From Stictocephala bisonia (taxonomy: Eukaryota; Arthropoda; Insecta; Hemiptera; Membracidae): a stretch of DNA of 64,000 bases. Under the pieces are notes generated by a model, which was not told the origin of the DNA, searched no databases, and worked only from the letters and a program-made list of their open reading frames with translations. Location of the stretch: contig JAQJVL010001186.1 of assembly GCA_035578905.1 (NCBI GenBank), positions 62,001-126,000 on the forward strand. The letters run 5' to 3'. A program made the translations under genes and the position numbers. Below, one piece after another: positions 47,401 through 58,589 of the stretch (position 1 is the first letter of the stretch; each line of letters begins with the position of its first letter).

Positions 47401-50400
47401 GACAACTCACATTGAGTCTGGGGACACCATGAAGGAGCGAGTGTATCGAAAAATCGACAACAGATTCGTTATCAGCAGAACAGTCCGAGCCTATACACAT
47501 CGCCAAATTTTAGATACACTCCGTTTTAAAGAAGTTTCACATTGTGCTGCTAGTCTAAAGACTCTGACTGGACAAGCAGACACTTGGTACGTTATACAAA
47601 CTTGACTAATGTAATTGATTTGGGGGACGCTATACACACCTGACGCTCCGGTAAGACTCTGAGGACTGTAACTATTTAGATTGAGTATGAGGACATTTAA
47701 CACTAATTATTATTTTCATGTGAAAAAAGCAATATTCATAATTTTAATATAATACTTAATTAGGTATTTTTTTAAAGAAAAAGAAGGAGCCGATCTCCTA
47801 TTAAACCTTACTCTGCCTATTCACTAAAGACTGTTTATATGAGCGAGGAACTTATTCAGACTGAGTAAGGGGGTATAAGGGGGTAAATCAGTACAGCACA
47901 AAGTGAACATGACTGATAAAAACCTTCAGTTTATGCCAGACTCGAACTAACTTTATCTCTAACCGAAGCTTACATTTATAACGATATGTACTACTCGGTC
48001 ATAGTTCACCCACCCTCTCATACAAGTACTGTATTATTTACCCTCCTTTCCATCTATAAACGTACCGTAATTATGAAAATCAAACGCAAGTAATCATACA
48101 TACGATGGTAATGATGAGCCCATTTATGCATCTGCAGTGACGGCCCTCTTGCCAGCAAATACATGTACGATGGTAATGACACCCATTTACGAATGGTGTT
48201 AATGACTCTCTCACCCATACATACAATTACGTCAGTAATGATCCACCCACCTGCCAATTTACCTATAAAGTGTTATTGATCCAGCCCCAACCACACACAC
48301 TTATGGTAATATTGACTTTACCACCCACCCATAGACGTACGGCAGTACTGATCTTCTCACCCATCAATTCACGTATGGTGGTGATGACGGGTTCGATTAT
48401 GGTAATACTAAAATCCTTTATGATTTCTCAATACATACGTGTATTGAGTTATGTGGTTGAAACATGTATGTATCATATATATTACAGCATTATGTATGGA
48501 TCATATTATTATACATCCAATGTTGTAAATAAAATTAGACCTCGTGACCACATATCAGAAAATTCTAGATTAGATAAAATTCTCTTAATGTAAGATATAA
48601 AGTTAGTGAGTAATATAGGCGAGTTTAACATGTATTTCTGTTTGATTCGTTACTGATTTATAAGAGTATTATTATTTAACTATCACTTTGTAATTTCTAG
48701 AATACATGTGCGTAATAATAGGCGTAGAATATATACGCCTCCAAAGTAAACGAAGTCAGTAACTCTATCAATAACAACTTTGCCTCTGTGGGATCGCAAC
48801 TCGCTGGTGCACTTCGTCCCACTGGTCACTGTGAGATTAGCGACCCTGATTACTCAGAGTTTGTATTTAAACTGTAGCCAGTGTCTCGGCAAAATATTTT
48901 CAATCTGGTGAATAGTTTAAGAGGTAAATCTGCTCCAGGCTGGGATTGCATTTCTGCCAAATTAATTAAAGACAACATAAACATCTTCATGTGTCACTTA
49001 TGCATATTATTAATGTTAGTATACGTTCGAGGCAGTTCCCTAACACTTTCAAAGTTGCCAAGGTGATCCCAATCTTTAAGTCTGACCCAAAAAAATATAT
49101 TTTCCAACTTCAGACCGATCTCTCTGTTAGTTGAAGAATCATTGATTAATCTTTAAAATCACTGAGAAGTTGGTTAAAATGGAGCTTACAGTTTATTTAA
49201 AGTCATACAATTTAATTTCTGAAAGTCAATACGGTTTTAGGTCAAATAAAAGCACTCCAGATGCACTATTCAATATTACAAAATATGTAACGATTCAAAT
49301 CACTTCTTAAAGGCATGTATAATTACTTTTTTAGACATTGCTAAAGCTTTCAATACGGTTGACAGAGTAAAATTAATTTGAAAATATTGGCATTTAAAAT
49401 ATTGAGCTTGCTTGGTTCAAAAGTTATTTTTCTAACCATCCAGTCAGTTTTATAAACCAGAGTAGGATTGCAATTATAAGAAGGATAGATAAGTGGCATG
49501 TTACAATAGTACTGCTTGGGGGAGGGGGGTTAAAATAGTCCTAACCTGTAAACGTATATATGAATACCCATATATATTATACTGAATTAGGTCACATCAC
49601 ATCTGAACATATATACTGAAGTAGGTATCTATATGTACAAAAGTTTAGTCAATGAATCATTGAAATGGAATGATCTTTCATCTACAATAAGATACAAGGA
49701 AGGTAAAGGAAATCAAAACAAATATTATATCATCAAGACTAAGGAAAAAAAGTAACTATAAAATGTTACCCAAATGAATTCCCAAACATTGTCATGGTAA
49801 GGATTGTCTAGCATTGTAGGATTCCATCACATACACTTCCATCACATACACTTCGATACACACTTCCAGACCACGTCCTTAGAGTCAGTCTGACTTGTCA
49901 AAGTCCTCAGAGCATGTGTGTCTATTCATGTTGAACTAAAAATTAAAATTTGATCAGGACACCTACTAGTGGAAGAATCGTGAACTGATTTAGTGAAAAA
50001 ATGCCATTGACTCTGAGGACTTAGTCTGGAGACATGGCCAATGTCCTCAAGACTCCAAAATGTCTCCAGAGTCATGGTGAAATTTCATATGAGTGTTCTC
50101 AGACCCTACCTCTTACAAACACACACAGTAACAGTATTCAGTGCCAAGAATAAGTTATTTCACTAAATTGATAGTAACAATTTTGTTTATAAACAAATAA
50201 TTCTGAAACTTTATACAATGATTGTTGATAATAGTATCTACATTATATTAAAGTTTAGCAAATCTATATAATCTGTATTGTTTATTTGGTCAATTTTTAA
50301 ACTTCACTTAATGATCTAAAGATGTAAAATATTGGTACTTTTTCATCCAATGATGTTGAACATATTTTCAAAAATAAAAAAAAAGGTCAAACTTACACAG

Positions 50401-53400
50401 ACGTTGAAGTAAGGAATTTTTGATATTATTTTAATTTTATTAAGTCTAGTGGTTATTGTACACTTTATAAAACTCAGTATTCATAATGTTAAATCTGACA
50501 GTATTCAATTCATAATTACTAAGGTTGACTATTCCTTAGAAGAGCCATTTATTTACTAACAGCTCAATAGCCAAAGCATCTAAAGAACCTACAGCTTAAC
50601 GTGGAAGCCAAACCTCATAGTATTGGTATGATACTCAGTACTCATCCCTTCACAACATCCGGGCCCTGACTACCACCCAACTCGTACACCCCAGATTTCT
50701 CTAGTAGTGTTCATATTGATGACAACCATTGAGCGGATGCTGTGTCGGTATTAAGAGGATTGAGTGTAGAACCAACCGACTACAATCTCATCAACACTTT
50801 GTCCCCAAGTAGCTGGGTTACAGAAACACAATTGAATAATGCATCCATAAAAATCAGTTAAGAACTAGGAAATGCTTCACTAACACACTCAGATTTTATT
50901 CACGCTTAATAGCCCGAGGCAGAATTGTTATAATTCTTTCAAACCCAATGCCGAACAATTGGTAAAAGAAAGAAAAGAAGTCAACAAAACAATATAATTA
51001 TTGGAAGACACAATAGGATTGAAATGACTACATGTCGAAAAAGATATCTTTCAAAGAAATGGATAAAGATAACAAGTTAAGGACTATTTTAAACAAGGGT
51101 GGCCTCCTTGCTTCTTTGGGGCCTCTTTTCCAGGGACTCGAGGTGCCTGCTTGCCTCTAGCCAACATATTCCTTTCGAACACCTCATAACCTACCCTAGG
51201 CCAAAGAAGGCCCAGTAGCCTAGGACAGCCATAGCTCCCTGCTACACTTTCATGATCCAAGTCCAAGCTATTTCAGAAATGTTGGCAAACTGTTATAAAT
51301 TTGGATTCTCATATACAAAGGACTTTTTACCAATTAGGTCACTGTGTGAATTGGAAAAGGCAAACAATTCTTGTGTGGAGTTTTGTAAATATGTCTGTTT
51401 TTCATAAACATTTGGATTTTCATTGACTAAATTTAGAAGTTCCAAAATGAATTAACATAGTAAAGTAAGTAATTGGTTTTTTTTTAATAATAGAAGACAG
51501 TTTTCTCTAAATTATGCTCCCGACATTTCTCTTAAAAGCTTGTTTGTGCTTTGAATATTTTTTCAAAGTTAGATGCTCCCCATAATGCTGTTCTATATAA
51601 AAGACGAGCTGTCCTATTATACCAAAAGCTTAGCTATTACTCTTATATACCATTCTGTAACAAATAAATAATTAACAGGTTATTTCGGATCTACTTACAG
51701 TAATATAATCAAAACAAATTCTCAGCAGCTACACGTTTCAGACAAGTATCTCAATAAAAACAGTAATTTATATTACAATCTACGGCAATCCTAAGAGTAC
51801 CTGGTCCCTGTAGTCGAGATAGTAACATTTCAGCTGGGCCATGTAGCGCTCAAATGATGGTATGTCTCTTACAGCAATACTGTACTGAGCACCTATCTCT
51901 AAAATGTCTCCTGAAACAAAAAATTAATAACATGGAGAGATTTAAATTAGTTAAAAAGGAACAGCTGTTCAAATGTAAATGATGTTTATAATACTGAGGT
52001 TACAAATATTTCTTTAACCCTAGCTGTACTGTCTGGTTTTACCAGCAATACACACCAGATTTGTGTCACTTTGTAAGTCTTGGGATTATTTTTTTTTCAC
52101 CTACTAATAAATATCAAACTATATGTTGTTATATATCATTATTTTCAGAATTTAACGAGAAATAAAAATAAAATAACATCACATTTTTTTAACTGTTCAA
52201 AAATTAAACAAAAATAAAAGACAAAAATTGCGAAATTTTTGAATTTTTTTTTTTCGTTTTACCCCTGAAATATGATAATAAACAAATGTTTCCATGGTAA
52301 TCGATATGTTTTTTCTATAGAACAGTTTATCTACTTCAAAAATACGTATAATATGATATACTTTATTCAATGAATATTCTCAAAATATTGCAAGCAGTAA
52401 ACACAAACAATAACACAAATCAGCTGACGAAAAATACTGTTGATGTTGTAGCAAAGAAAAAAAATAGCTGCTTCACTCAAATTGTTGTCATAGAGTACCA
52501 AATTAAAGTATGCTTCTTTCTGCACATTTTGAGTACTATAACAACCGTTCCATACCAATAGATGACTCAATAACGGCAAATTACGAAAGGCATGCACATC
52601 GACGTCAGAGGCGTCGACGGTATCGGCAAGCAGGTGCCGATCGACGCCTGAGACGTCGTTGGTACTGGTAGGGTTAATCTCAGTAATTACTTATGATGTT
52701 TATATTGAAACTGTAGATGGGTTTTAACTCAATTAATTGCAATTATTGAGGTACTATAAATAAATTTACAAATTATGATTTTACTTAATTTACAGTTTAA
52801 CCACTAATATTGGTTGTCAAAAGTCACACGCCGAGGTGTCTCCTAGTGTATATTATACCTTGATTATATATTAATCACAAGTAGATATCTCATGCAATAA
52901 GAGTATTTGTGCCAGTAATTTGGTTATAGATTTGCTACTACAGATGGTTTAAACTACATTACATGTACATGGGACTACAGTACCACTCCACAATAGACCA
53001 CAAAATAACTGAAAATTTGAGATAAAAAATTTAACATTTGGATGAGAAACTATTTGTGTGCTTAAAAAATCAATCGTATTACCTACCATACTATTTGTTT
53101 CCCTTTAGTCACAGACATTTTTAAAATTAGATATTGGCAATTGAAATTTGATGAAAATGGGTACCACAAAATCTTTCCTTGACAATTTCACAATTACTGC
53201 CTTTTTGAGGAGACATAATTGTTTCTAGAACAAGATACTAGATATTCTTGTTGCAGTAAGGAAATACTAGCAATTAATTAATGTATAATTTGTTAACCCT
53301 CCCAGCGTCCATTACTTCACCCTTTAATGTCGGCCCCTTTTTAGGTACTTCGCAGAGTTATACATAAAAATGTATAACATATACATAAACAATTGAAAAT

Positions 53401-55855
53401 AGCAAGTGTTATATATCAATGGAAACTAGAAGACCTAGGCAATCTTAGTAAAATTGTTTTGTTTACATAACTTATATATTGTGTATGTTCTCCATGATTA
53501 TATGCAGAAGTATCCAAAATTTGAAATTTTTTTCTATATTGACACCATGATGATGAAATCCAAAAATCAATTAAAAGAAAATCCAAGATATAGGTTTTGT
53601 TCAAAATGTTAAACACAAAAAGAAAATATATACATTATATGGCTTATTGTTTACAAAAGAAAAATTACACTAAAAAAACTGAACTATATACAGGTTGCTT
53701 TGTCCTGGGCCTATGTCCTGCTCTGGTTCAGGAGGGTATACTCTTATCCACAATAAATTTTGTCTATTTTGTCTAGGCCTAGGTATAGGTATATGAGTAG
53801 AGGTAGAGGGTCAAAGGGTCTATGGGTGTATCATCATCATTATCAGTAGGACTTACGTTAGCATCTGAAGTCTCTAAATCGTCCAAGTCAGGAACGTAGT
53901 TGTCATCACTACTCGATGAAAAGTCCAGAAGGGAACTATCGGAAGGAAAGTCTTCAGCTACAATAACACTACCACTGTCACTATCATTTTCTTCTAATAT
54001 CTCTCTTATATCACTGGATTTATCACGTAAATCGTCACCCATTTTGTACAAACATAACAAGTAAACAAACAATAACCCAACTTACTACGTCGCATTCACC
54101 AAAACACTGACAACAACACTAGAGCTTAGTATAAATCAGCTGATTTTTTTCTCCTTGTACAGAACAGTAAAAAACTAAAGACAACGAAATAGAGTATGAT
54201 CTCCTCTGTCGTTTGATATGTAATATAATGTTTCACTATATAAAGTGACGAAATGAGATCGTATTTTCTAAACGCTTACATGCTGTCGAAAAATCGACAG
54301 GTATCACCAGCGGCCCCGCGATTGCTGTTGATTTTTCGACAGGTGATGCTGGGAGTGTTAAATGTCGAAAAACCATGCGTATCAAGTTATCATTATCAAA
54401 GACACTATGATAAAGCTGACAATGAGAACTAGTGTACAATGAGCATGTCTTTAGTTGGGCTCTTGCGGTAACATTAGATTAGATTGGATCAAGTTAGACA
54501 TTGACCCAGATACTGGAGTGCACACTAAACCGTTTACTGTACATCGTAGGTGGTGTGTTAAAACGTTCCTTGATAAAGCAAGAAGGAACACAATCTTATT
54601 TGATACATAGTAGAATTATTCCTGTTAAAACTTAAATACAGTGACTACAAAACTGCATAGTTTATGCACCAATATAACTGATTATAACATGAAAAACCAT
54701 AATAAAATTCTCAGTACCAACAATAATTTAACTGCTCTCACTTAAGATTAAGAAAGGATTATTACTGTAGGTATTTATTTGTTTCCAACACTTCAAAATG
54801 CATTTCTTATATTATATTTAGATTGCTTCTTGGTACATTATATTTCTGTAGAAAAAATTGTGGCTGGCCTACTTCCTTGAACCAGTTCGTTAACACACTA
54901 TTTTACCAAATATTAAATTTAAGGGCCAACATACTTGCAAGTATAAGTTCTTGTTGGGATACCTTCGAATTTGATGTAGGAAGAAACATCAGACTTGTCA
55001 AGCCAACCTGTAAGACAGTTAAATAAGTTACAGTTTTAAATGTGATAAAATCACACAATTTAGGGCATAATAGATTCTTAATTATTGACTTCCAAGGAAT
55101 AATAACTCAATATTGCTATGATAAAATATTAGGTCTACTTTAATTTTAGGAACATTTAAATGCTGTAGTCAAAAAATTGTCAAAAGGGTATAGGCCTCAC
55201 CTAGCATATTCTTACTTTTATATAGGTATTTTTTTTAATTGAAAATTATTGATCAAAACTATTCCAAGTCTGGATCGATAAGAGTTTAATTAATCTGATG
55301 TAAGAACATACATTGAACTGTGAATCTTGTTTTTATATGTAAACAAAATGTTCTGCTGACAATATCCATGAACAGATCTGTGGATATTGGCTGTCTCCCT
55401 CAGGTTTATTTTGAATTTAAGTCTCATTTCCTATGATTAAATCGAAAAATGGCTTAAGCTAGTTTGAAATCATGACTTGCAAAACAGTAGAGACAATAGG
55501 TTATCTAAGCTGACCACTGAATGGGGCTTGAATGCAGTTAGATATAGTCTATGTATATAATAGATACCAACCGATATTGTGCAGGAAATTATGTTTTAAT
55601 GGATAAACTTACTATTTCATTCAAAATTGAATATAACAAAAACACTTATTACTACAAAACAGTGGGTATAACCTTAAAAAGAAAGATATAAGAAAACCAA
55701 TTAATCAGGCCACAAGTGTTTAAATTATGCTATAGTAAATTCGTTACCTTCAGCTTTGTAAGTAACTGACCACATGCTTCTAAATTTTGAGGAGTTTTCG
55801 TCCATTCCGACTTAAGTTTCTGGTATAATGAAACAACATCTTTAACTGCTGCCAT
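41365..55855 (-). CDS. PSMD8: 26S proteasome non-ATPase regulatory subunit 8 (Rpn12), six exons
   Basis: A complete 265-residue model: exons 55855-55748, 55007-54935, 51910-51801, 46687-46502, 43011-42826 and 41499-41365, all GT-AG and in phase. Rpn12 is a lid subunit of the 19S regulatory particle; its C-terminal PCI/winged-helix part completes lid assembly before the lid joins the base. Diagnostic stretches are [96 protein letters not shown], and the terminal [11 protein letters not shown]. Length fits the conserved core; the extra N-terminus annotated in some mammals is absent. The ATG ([18 protein letters not shown]) lies just after a TC-rich presumptive 5' UTR (plus strand 55918-55941). 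Introns are full of transposons but exons are intact, so the gene is very likely functional. Confidence 0.95.
42357..42458. repeat. 35-bp tandem repeat, three copies
   Basis: Units of GTACCACCAGTAAATGTAAT plus AAACATAAATTTTAT repeat three times with few changes, in the last intron of PSMD8. Confidence 0.8.
42826..43011 (-). CDS. PSMD8: PSMD8 exon 5, PCI region
   Basis: Acceptor AACCTTTCAG, donor GTAAGA. Encodes [40 protein letters not shown] and [20 protein letters not shown]; 62 codons, phase 0. Confidence 0.95.
43642..44615 (+). mobile_element. TTAA-flanked piggyBac-like element P2, about 1 kb
   Basis: Ends TTAACACATTGCGTGCGGGT and, inwards from the right, TTAACACATTCGATGC. The interior is GC-rich compared with its surroundings and carries two diverged copies of a block (TTTGCGCCGCATTATAGTCT against TTTGCGCTGCATTGTTGCCT; GTGGATCGCACCATTTTGAG against GTGGATCGCGCCATTTTGAG). 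A frame near 44275-44350 reads [16 protein letters not shown], like the acidic N-terminus of piggyBac transposases. No catalytic part, so non-autonomous. In intron 4 of PSMD8. Confidence 0.75.
44826..46327 (+). mobile_element. Tc1/mariner transposon, 1.5 kb
   Basis: The right end read inwards is TACAGAGGTATCAAGAAATA. The left end is TACAGTGTCCGGGCTAGAGG followed by TATTAATAAATAA, the same repeat with about 11 extra bases after CAG. TA flanks both ends. It carries a decayed transposase and lies 210 bp from the piggyBac-like element P2, in the same PSMD8 intron. Confidence 0.75.
45235..46165 (+). pseudogene. Tc1/mariner transposase, decayed
   Basis: Pieces in order: [20 protein letters not shown] (helix-turn-helix, about 45465-45525), [20 protein letters not shown] (45550-45610), [17 protein letters not shown] (catalytic-Asp region, degenerate), [20 protein letters not shown] (second Asp, 45890-45950) and [20 protein letters not shown] with LDFFA (third acidic position, 45968-46040). 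Frameshifts at about 45735 and 46040 and stops disable it. Confidence 0.75.
46502..46687 (-). CDS. PSMD8: PSMD8 exon 4
   Basis: Acceptor GTAATTTCAG, donor GTAAAA. Encodes [40 protein letters not shown] and the [13 protein letters not shown] block; 62 codons, phase 0 at both ends. Confidence 0.95.
47165..47260 (+). mobile_element. pogo/Tigger-type terminal fragment
   Basis: TACAGTAGAGCGTCGAAAAT then CCGGATTAATTGGGACCGGT is a typical left end of pogo/Tigger elements. No right end found downstream. Intron 3 of PSMD8. Confidence 0.5.
47770..48005 (-). repeat. tRNA-derived SINE, family C copy 3
   Basis: Matches copies 1 and 2: GAGCCGATCTCCTATTAAAC, AGGAACTTATTCAGACTGAG, CAGTACAGCACAAAGTGAA on the plus strand. 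The tRNA-like head at its right end is more decayed, and it abuts the minisatellite at 48005. Confidence 0.65.
48005..48385 (-). repeat. 28-bp minisatellite family, inverted, degenerate
   Basis: Plus-strand units such as TACATACGATGGTAATGATG, ACGTACGGCAGTACTGATC and TTCACGTATGGTGGTGATGA alternate with CACCCAC. They are the diverged reverse complement of the array at 12533-12975. It lies immediately next to a family C SINE. Confidence 0.6.
48730..49440 (+). mobile_element. Non-LTR retrotransposon fragment, N-terminal RT region
   Basis: Frames read [20 protein letters not shown] with CISAKLIKD (48880-48985), [11 protein letters not shown] (49110-49140), [24 protein letters not shown] (49220-49290) and [19 protein letters not shown] (motif A, 49322-49378). 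This is the fingers and palm of a jockey-like LINE. Several frameshifts; dead. Confidence 0.75.
49450..50510. other. PSMD8 intron, mostly unrecognised
   Basis: AT-rich. The segment 49840-50110 repeats words such as GACTCTGAGGACTTAG, TGTCTCCAGAGTC and AAGTCCTCAGAGC that resemble pieces at 47390-47700; class unknown. Confidence 0.35.
50520..50830 (-). repeat. SINE-like repeat, family B copy 3
   Basis: Inverse of 19975-20415: TATTCCTTAGAAGAGCCATT, TCTCTAGTAGTGTTCATATT and ACACTTTGTCCCCAAGTAGC on the plus strand match the B2 copy read backwards. PSMD8 intron 3. Confidence 0.6.
51060..51700. other. PSMD8 intron, unrecognised
   Basis: Contains a GC-richer patch (51095-51250) with no family match seen, followed by AT-rich sequence. 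Confidence 0.3.
51801..51910 (-). CDS. PSMD8: PSMD8 exon 3
   Basis: Acceptor TTTGTTTCAG, donor GTACTC. Encodes [20 protein letters not shown] and [16 protein letters not shown], near-identical to other animals. Confidence 0.95.
52014..52677. mobile_element. TTAA-flanked piggyBac-like element P3, 0.66 kb
   Basis: Ends TTAACCCTAGCTGTACTGTC and, inwards, TTAACCCTACCAGTACCAAC. The right subterminal part has an inner palindrome (GAGGCGTCGACGGTATCGGC facing GTGCCGATCGACGCCTGAG). AT-rich interior, no coding. PSMD8 intron 2. Confidence 0.7.
53293..54361 (-). mobile_element. TTAA-flanked piggyBac-like element P4, 1.07 kb
   Basis: Ends TTAACCCTCCCAGCGTCC and, inwards from the right, TTAACACTCCCAGCATCACC. 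A subterminal GTCGAAAAATCGACAGG palindrome-like word occurs twice at the right end (54287-54340). A minus-strand frame for an acidic piggyBac-like N-terminus lies inside. The catalytic region is absent, so this is an internally deleted copy. PSMD8 intron 2, 615 bp from P3. Confidence 0.8.
53779..54042 (-). pseudogene. Acidic N-terminal remnant of a piggyBac-like transposase
   Basis: From Met at 54042 the frame reads [20 protein letters not shown], then long Ser/Asp runs ([40 protein letters not shown]). Such acidic, unstructured starts precede the DDD catalytic domain in piggyBac transposases. Here it stops after about 87 residues and no catalytic motif follows. The position inside TTAA-bounded ends supports the reading. 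Confidence 0.6.
54935..55007 (-). CDS. PSMD8: PSMD8 exon 2 (short)
   Basis: 73 bases, acceptor CTGTCTTACAG, donor GTATGT. It encodes [20 protein letters not shown] then LILA plus the first base of Arg, which exactly bridges exon 1 (LTKLK) to exon 3 (RDILEIGAQ). Found by demanding the family sequence and the phase. Confidence 0.9.
55748..55855 (-). CDS. PSMD8: PSMD8 exon 1
   Basis: ATG at 55855-55853; 36 codons, [20 protein letters not shown] to LLTKLK, phase-0 donor GTAACG. Confidence 0.92.
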
Positions 55856-56281
55856 TTTGACCCAATGTCCCAACGTTTCTCTTATTCTCTTTCTCGTTCC
55901 GTCGTCTCGTTTCAGTCGTTTCTCTCTCTCTCTCTCTCTCCACAATCAACGTTCCGCAACTAAGCCTGATTCTTGTACATTTTATTTTTCCCAGTTCCAT
56001 TCCTTTACCACAGGATAATATAAACATATTTTACAATTTTAGTAAACCTTTTGCAGTTACTTTATGTATATCTGTTCAAGTTGTTATATCTGTTGTCGGT
56101 ATGACAATTCAGTCCGATAGTGGCGATAATGCATAATTCAAATGAAAAGTTACTTTATAGTTAATTAAATAATAATGTAAGATATATCAATATTTATATA
56201 GATAATACAACTAACAAACTTAAATAACTATATTAACTTCTATTGCAAATTAAGAGTACAAAGCAGATAGTAAATAGAATA

Positions 56282-56675
56282 TACAGGGTGGTTACTTTAT
56301 GGCCCTTCCCCCATTTGTTTCTAAAATTTACATTTAAAGTCTTTTTAATTACACAATTCATTATATACCGGTAGTTACGGTAGATGCTCTAACTTTTTTA
56401 GTATCATGTAAAATTGTGAGTAACCTGTGGTTCAAGATATAGGAGTCAACTTCTAAATTCTTTATGAAAAAAACTGTCATACTACATGTCTATTAACATT
56501 ACATTTTCACTCTGAAAACAATGGCGTATTTAAAATTGAAAAGGAACCTCAGGTTACTCCAAAAATTCCATAATACTTAAAAAATTAGAACATCTACCTA
56601 CATAATCAATGGCATTACACATAAAATGTAAAGTGTAAAAAATGTGGAGGCAGGTAACTTTATAACCACCTTATT
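56282..56675. mobile_element. MITE with GGTGGTTA-type terminal repeats, 0.4 kb
   Basis: The left end TACAGGGTGGTTACTTTATG faces a right end that reads inwards AATAAGGTGGTTATAAAGTT. Subterminal CATCTACC/ GTAGATG words and near-palindromic ACCTCAGGTTACTC / GAGTAACCTGTGG segments mirror each other. No coding. Likely Tc1/mariner-derived. Confidence 0.65.
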
Positions 56676-56879
56676 CCTTATAATCCTTTTTCCTCGTCCA
56701 ACTAGTGAGATTGCCAAATAAATAGGTCCATGATCTGTCTTACCTTTTGCTTCAATATTTTTGGCCTAGACTGTCCATACTCCTTGTATACAGTTATAAC
56801 TCCCCACCTAAGTTACAATTCCGCGATGTATTTATTTAGTTTATTTATGCTCGTATCGTCAAGATACGGTGAATTTGGA

Positions 56880-57040
56880 TTTCGAATGAGTGTGATGATG
56901 TTATATGAACGAATGAGTTATATGAACGAATGTAGTCATTGTTACAAACCAAGGCCGACTATTCCTCAGAAAGTGTCATTAATTAATAGCCCGATGACAA
57001 AATGGCTCGAGAAATTCTCAAACATACTATTGGGTCCCTT
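56880..57040 (-). repeat. SINE family A copy 3
   Basis: Plus strand GTAGTCATTGTTACAAACCA, AGGCCGACTATTCCTCAGAA and GTGTCATTAATTAATAGCCC is the inverse of the 9110-9352 copy. The tail region carries a duplicated ATATGAACGAATGAGT. Confidence 0.6.
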
Positions 57041-57204
57041 TCCCGTCAACGCTTGTCAAATTTCAAGGAAACCAACCGTGATGCCCCTGCAGGGAGATGC
57101 TGACAATTTTACATGCCTTTGGAACATAACAAGACCGTTAATACGACTTTAGAACATGTATGATCTCGGTACTTTCTTTTTGCTGCATATTTGGAAAAAG
57201 ATAA

Positions 57205-58200
57205 TATCTATATAAATAAAAGGCAAATACCACTCACTCATTAATCACTGTTTCTCGAAAACTACTCAACCTTCGAGGCTGACATTTTGTAGGATGATAT
57301 GTCTTGTATTTTAGGCGTGCATTAAGAAGGGGTTTTGAACAATTCTTCATAGTTCCGAAATGGCAGCCTTTTTTACCCCCAAAACTACCCCAATGTATTT
57401 CTTATGGGAAAATCACAAAAAAGTAGTATTTCTGACTTAACTTGAGGAAAATCTCGAGTAAAAGTTTCAAACCTTCACAGTTCTACACACGTAACAAACG
57501 TGCATCTTATCCATGAAATTTAGCTTAAAAACTTAAAAATTTGGGGTATCGGGGGCCCGAAAACTGAAATTTTTGGAAGTATAAAATTTGTTAGAACCGA
57601 TCTTATCTACTCAAGTGGGATAACAAATTAAAATTATTTTTCTTCTGAATTCAAATATACCATAAGATTTTGAAAAGGCCACTTAATAAGAGGTGTATGC
57701 CCCCTTTCAAATAAACTCCGAAAACAAAAACAGGGTAATACTAAAATAAAACGCCCAAGTGGGGTATCAAACTGTAGGTATTTATCTCCCAAATAACATC
57801 ATATCATTGTATTTCGGAAGTGATAAAGTTTAAGGGCTCTGCCTCTCCCCTAAAAAATATGCTCAAAAACCCAAAATTGGCTAATGTTAAACTAATACCC
57901 GAGTTGGGTATCAAATTAAAGGTATTTTCTCTTAATACTAATGTAACATCAGATTTTAGAAAGCCCTACGTTTAGGGGCTCCACTGCTCCAAAAACAAAA
58001 ATTCATGGTCAAACTGGTTAACAGTCCTGGCGATCAGCAAGCCGATCTTCCTCACGAGGCTACACGCCGAACTCACCGAACTCTCCCCGACGAGGCCGTA
58101 TGCCGAGTTTCATAAAGGAGCCTGTAGCAGAGCTTACCTCACGAGCGAGTGATTTCGGGGTTGGTACGTGAAGCGTGTAGTGGTATCCCCCAGTTATTTA
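57205..58200 (+). mobile_element. Helitron-like or related dispersed element, uncertain
   Basis: It begins ATCTATATAAATAAAAGGCA, followed by TCTCGAAAACTACTCAACCT, which resembles the 5' start of arthropod Helitrons. The middle has repeated phrases (GGGTATCAAATTAAAGGTAT, GGGTATCAAACTGTAGGTAT), and the right part is GC-richer (CACGAGGCTACACGCCGAAC). No Rep/helicase coding and no clear CTRR hairpin end were found. Confidence 0.35.
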
Positions 58201-58589
58201 TAAAATAACGTTTAATACTGCTTTAAATAAGTACTTGGACCACAATATTCTTACTATTTTATGTTTATATGTAAGTACTATGTTAACAATATGTAAATAG
58301 GTATTCAATTTAGTTTCTGTTGTGTTCATATGTTCTCGATATACTTAAAATTAGGAGTTGCCTGCTATTATTACTATACAAATTGCTGCCGTAATTTAAA
58401 TTTTTTTCTTATATATACTTCTGTGCAGTTTAAAGACGATTATGAGGGTTTCTAAATAATCGTATTATTATTAGTTTTAACACATTGTAGAGTGCAAACG
58501 TACTATACATAGGCCGCTTAGAAAACGACCTTCATAACGCACTGGTACGCGTGAGATCCTATCAGTGGTGCAAGTGAGACAAACGAAAT

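Noticed and set aside
56730..57152. 140-residue plus-strand frame
   Set aside because: It runs through an inverted SINE family A copy and unrelated sequence; no family resemblance.
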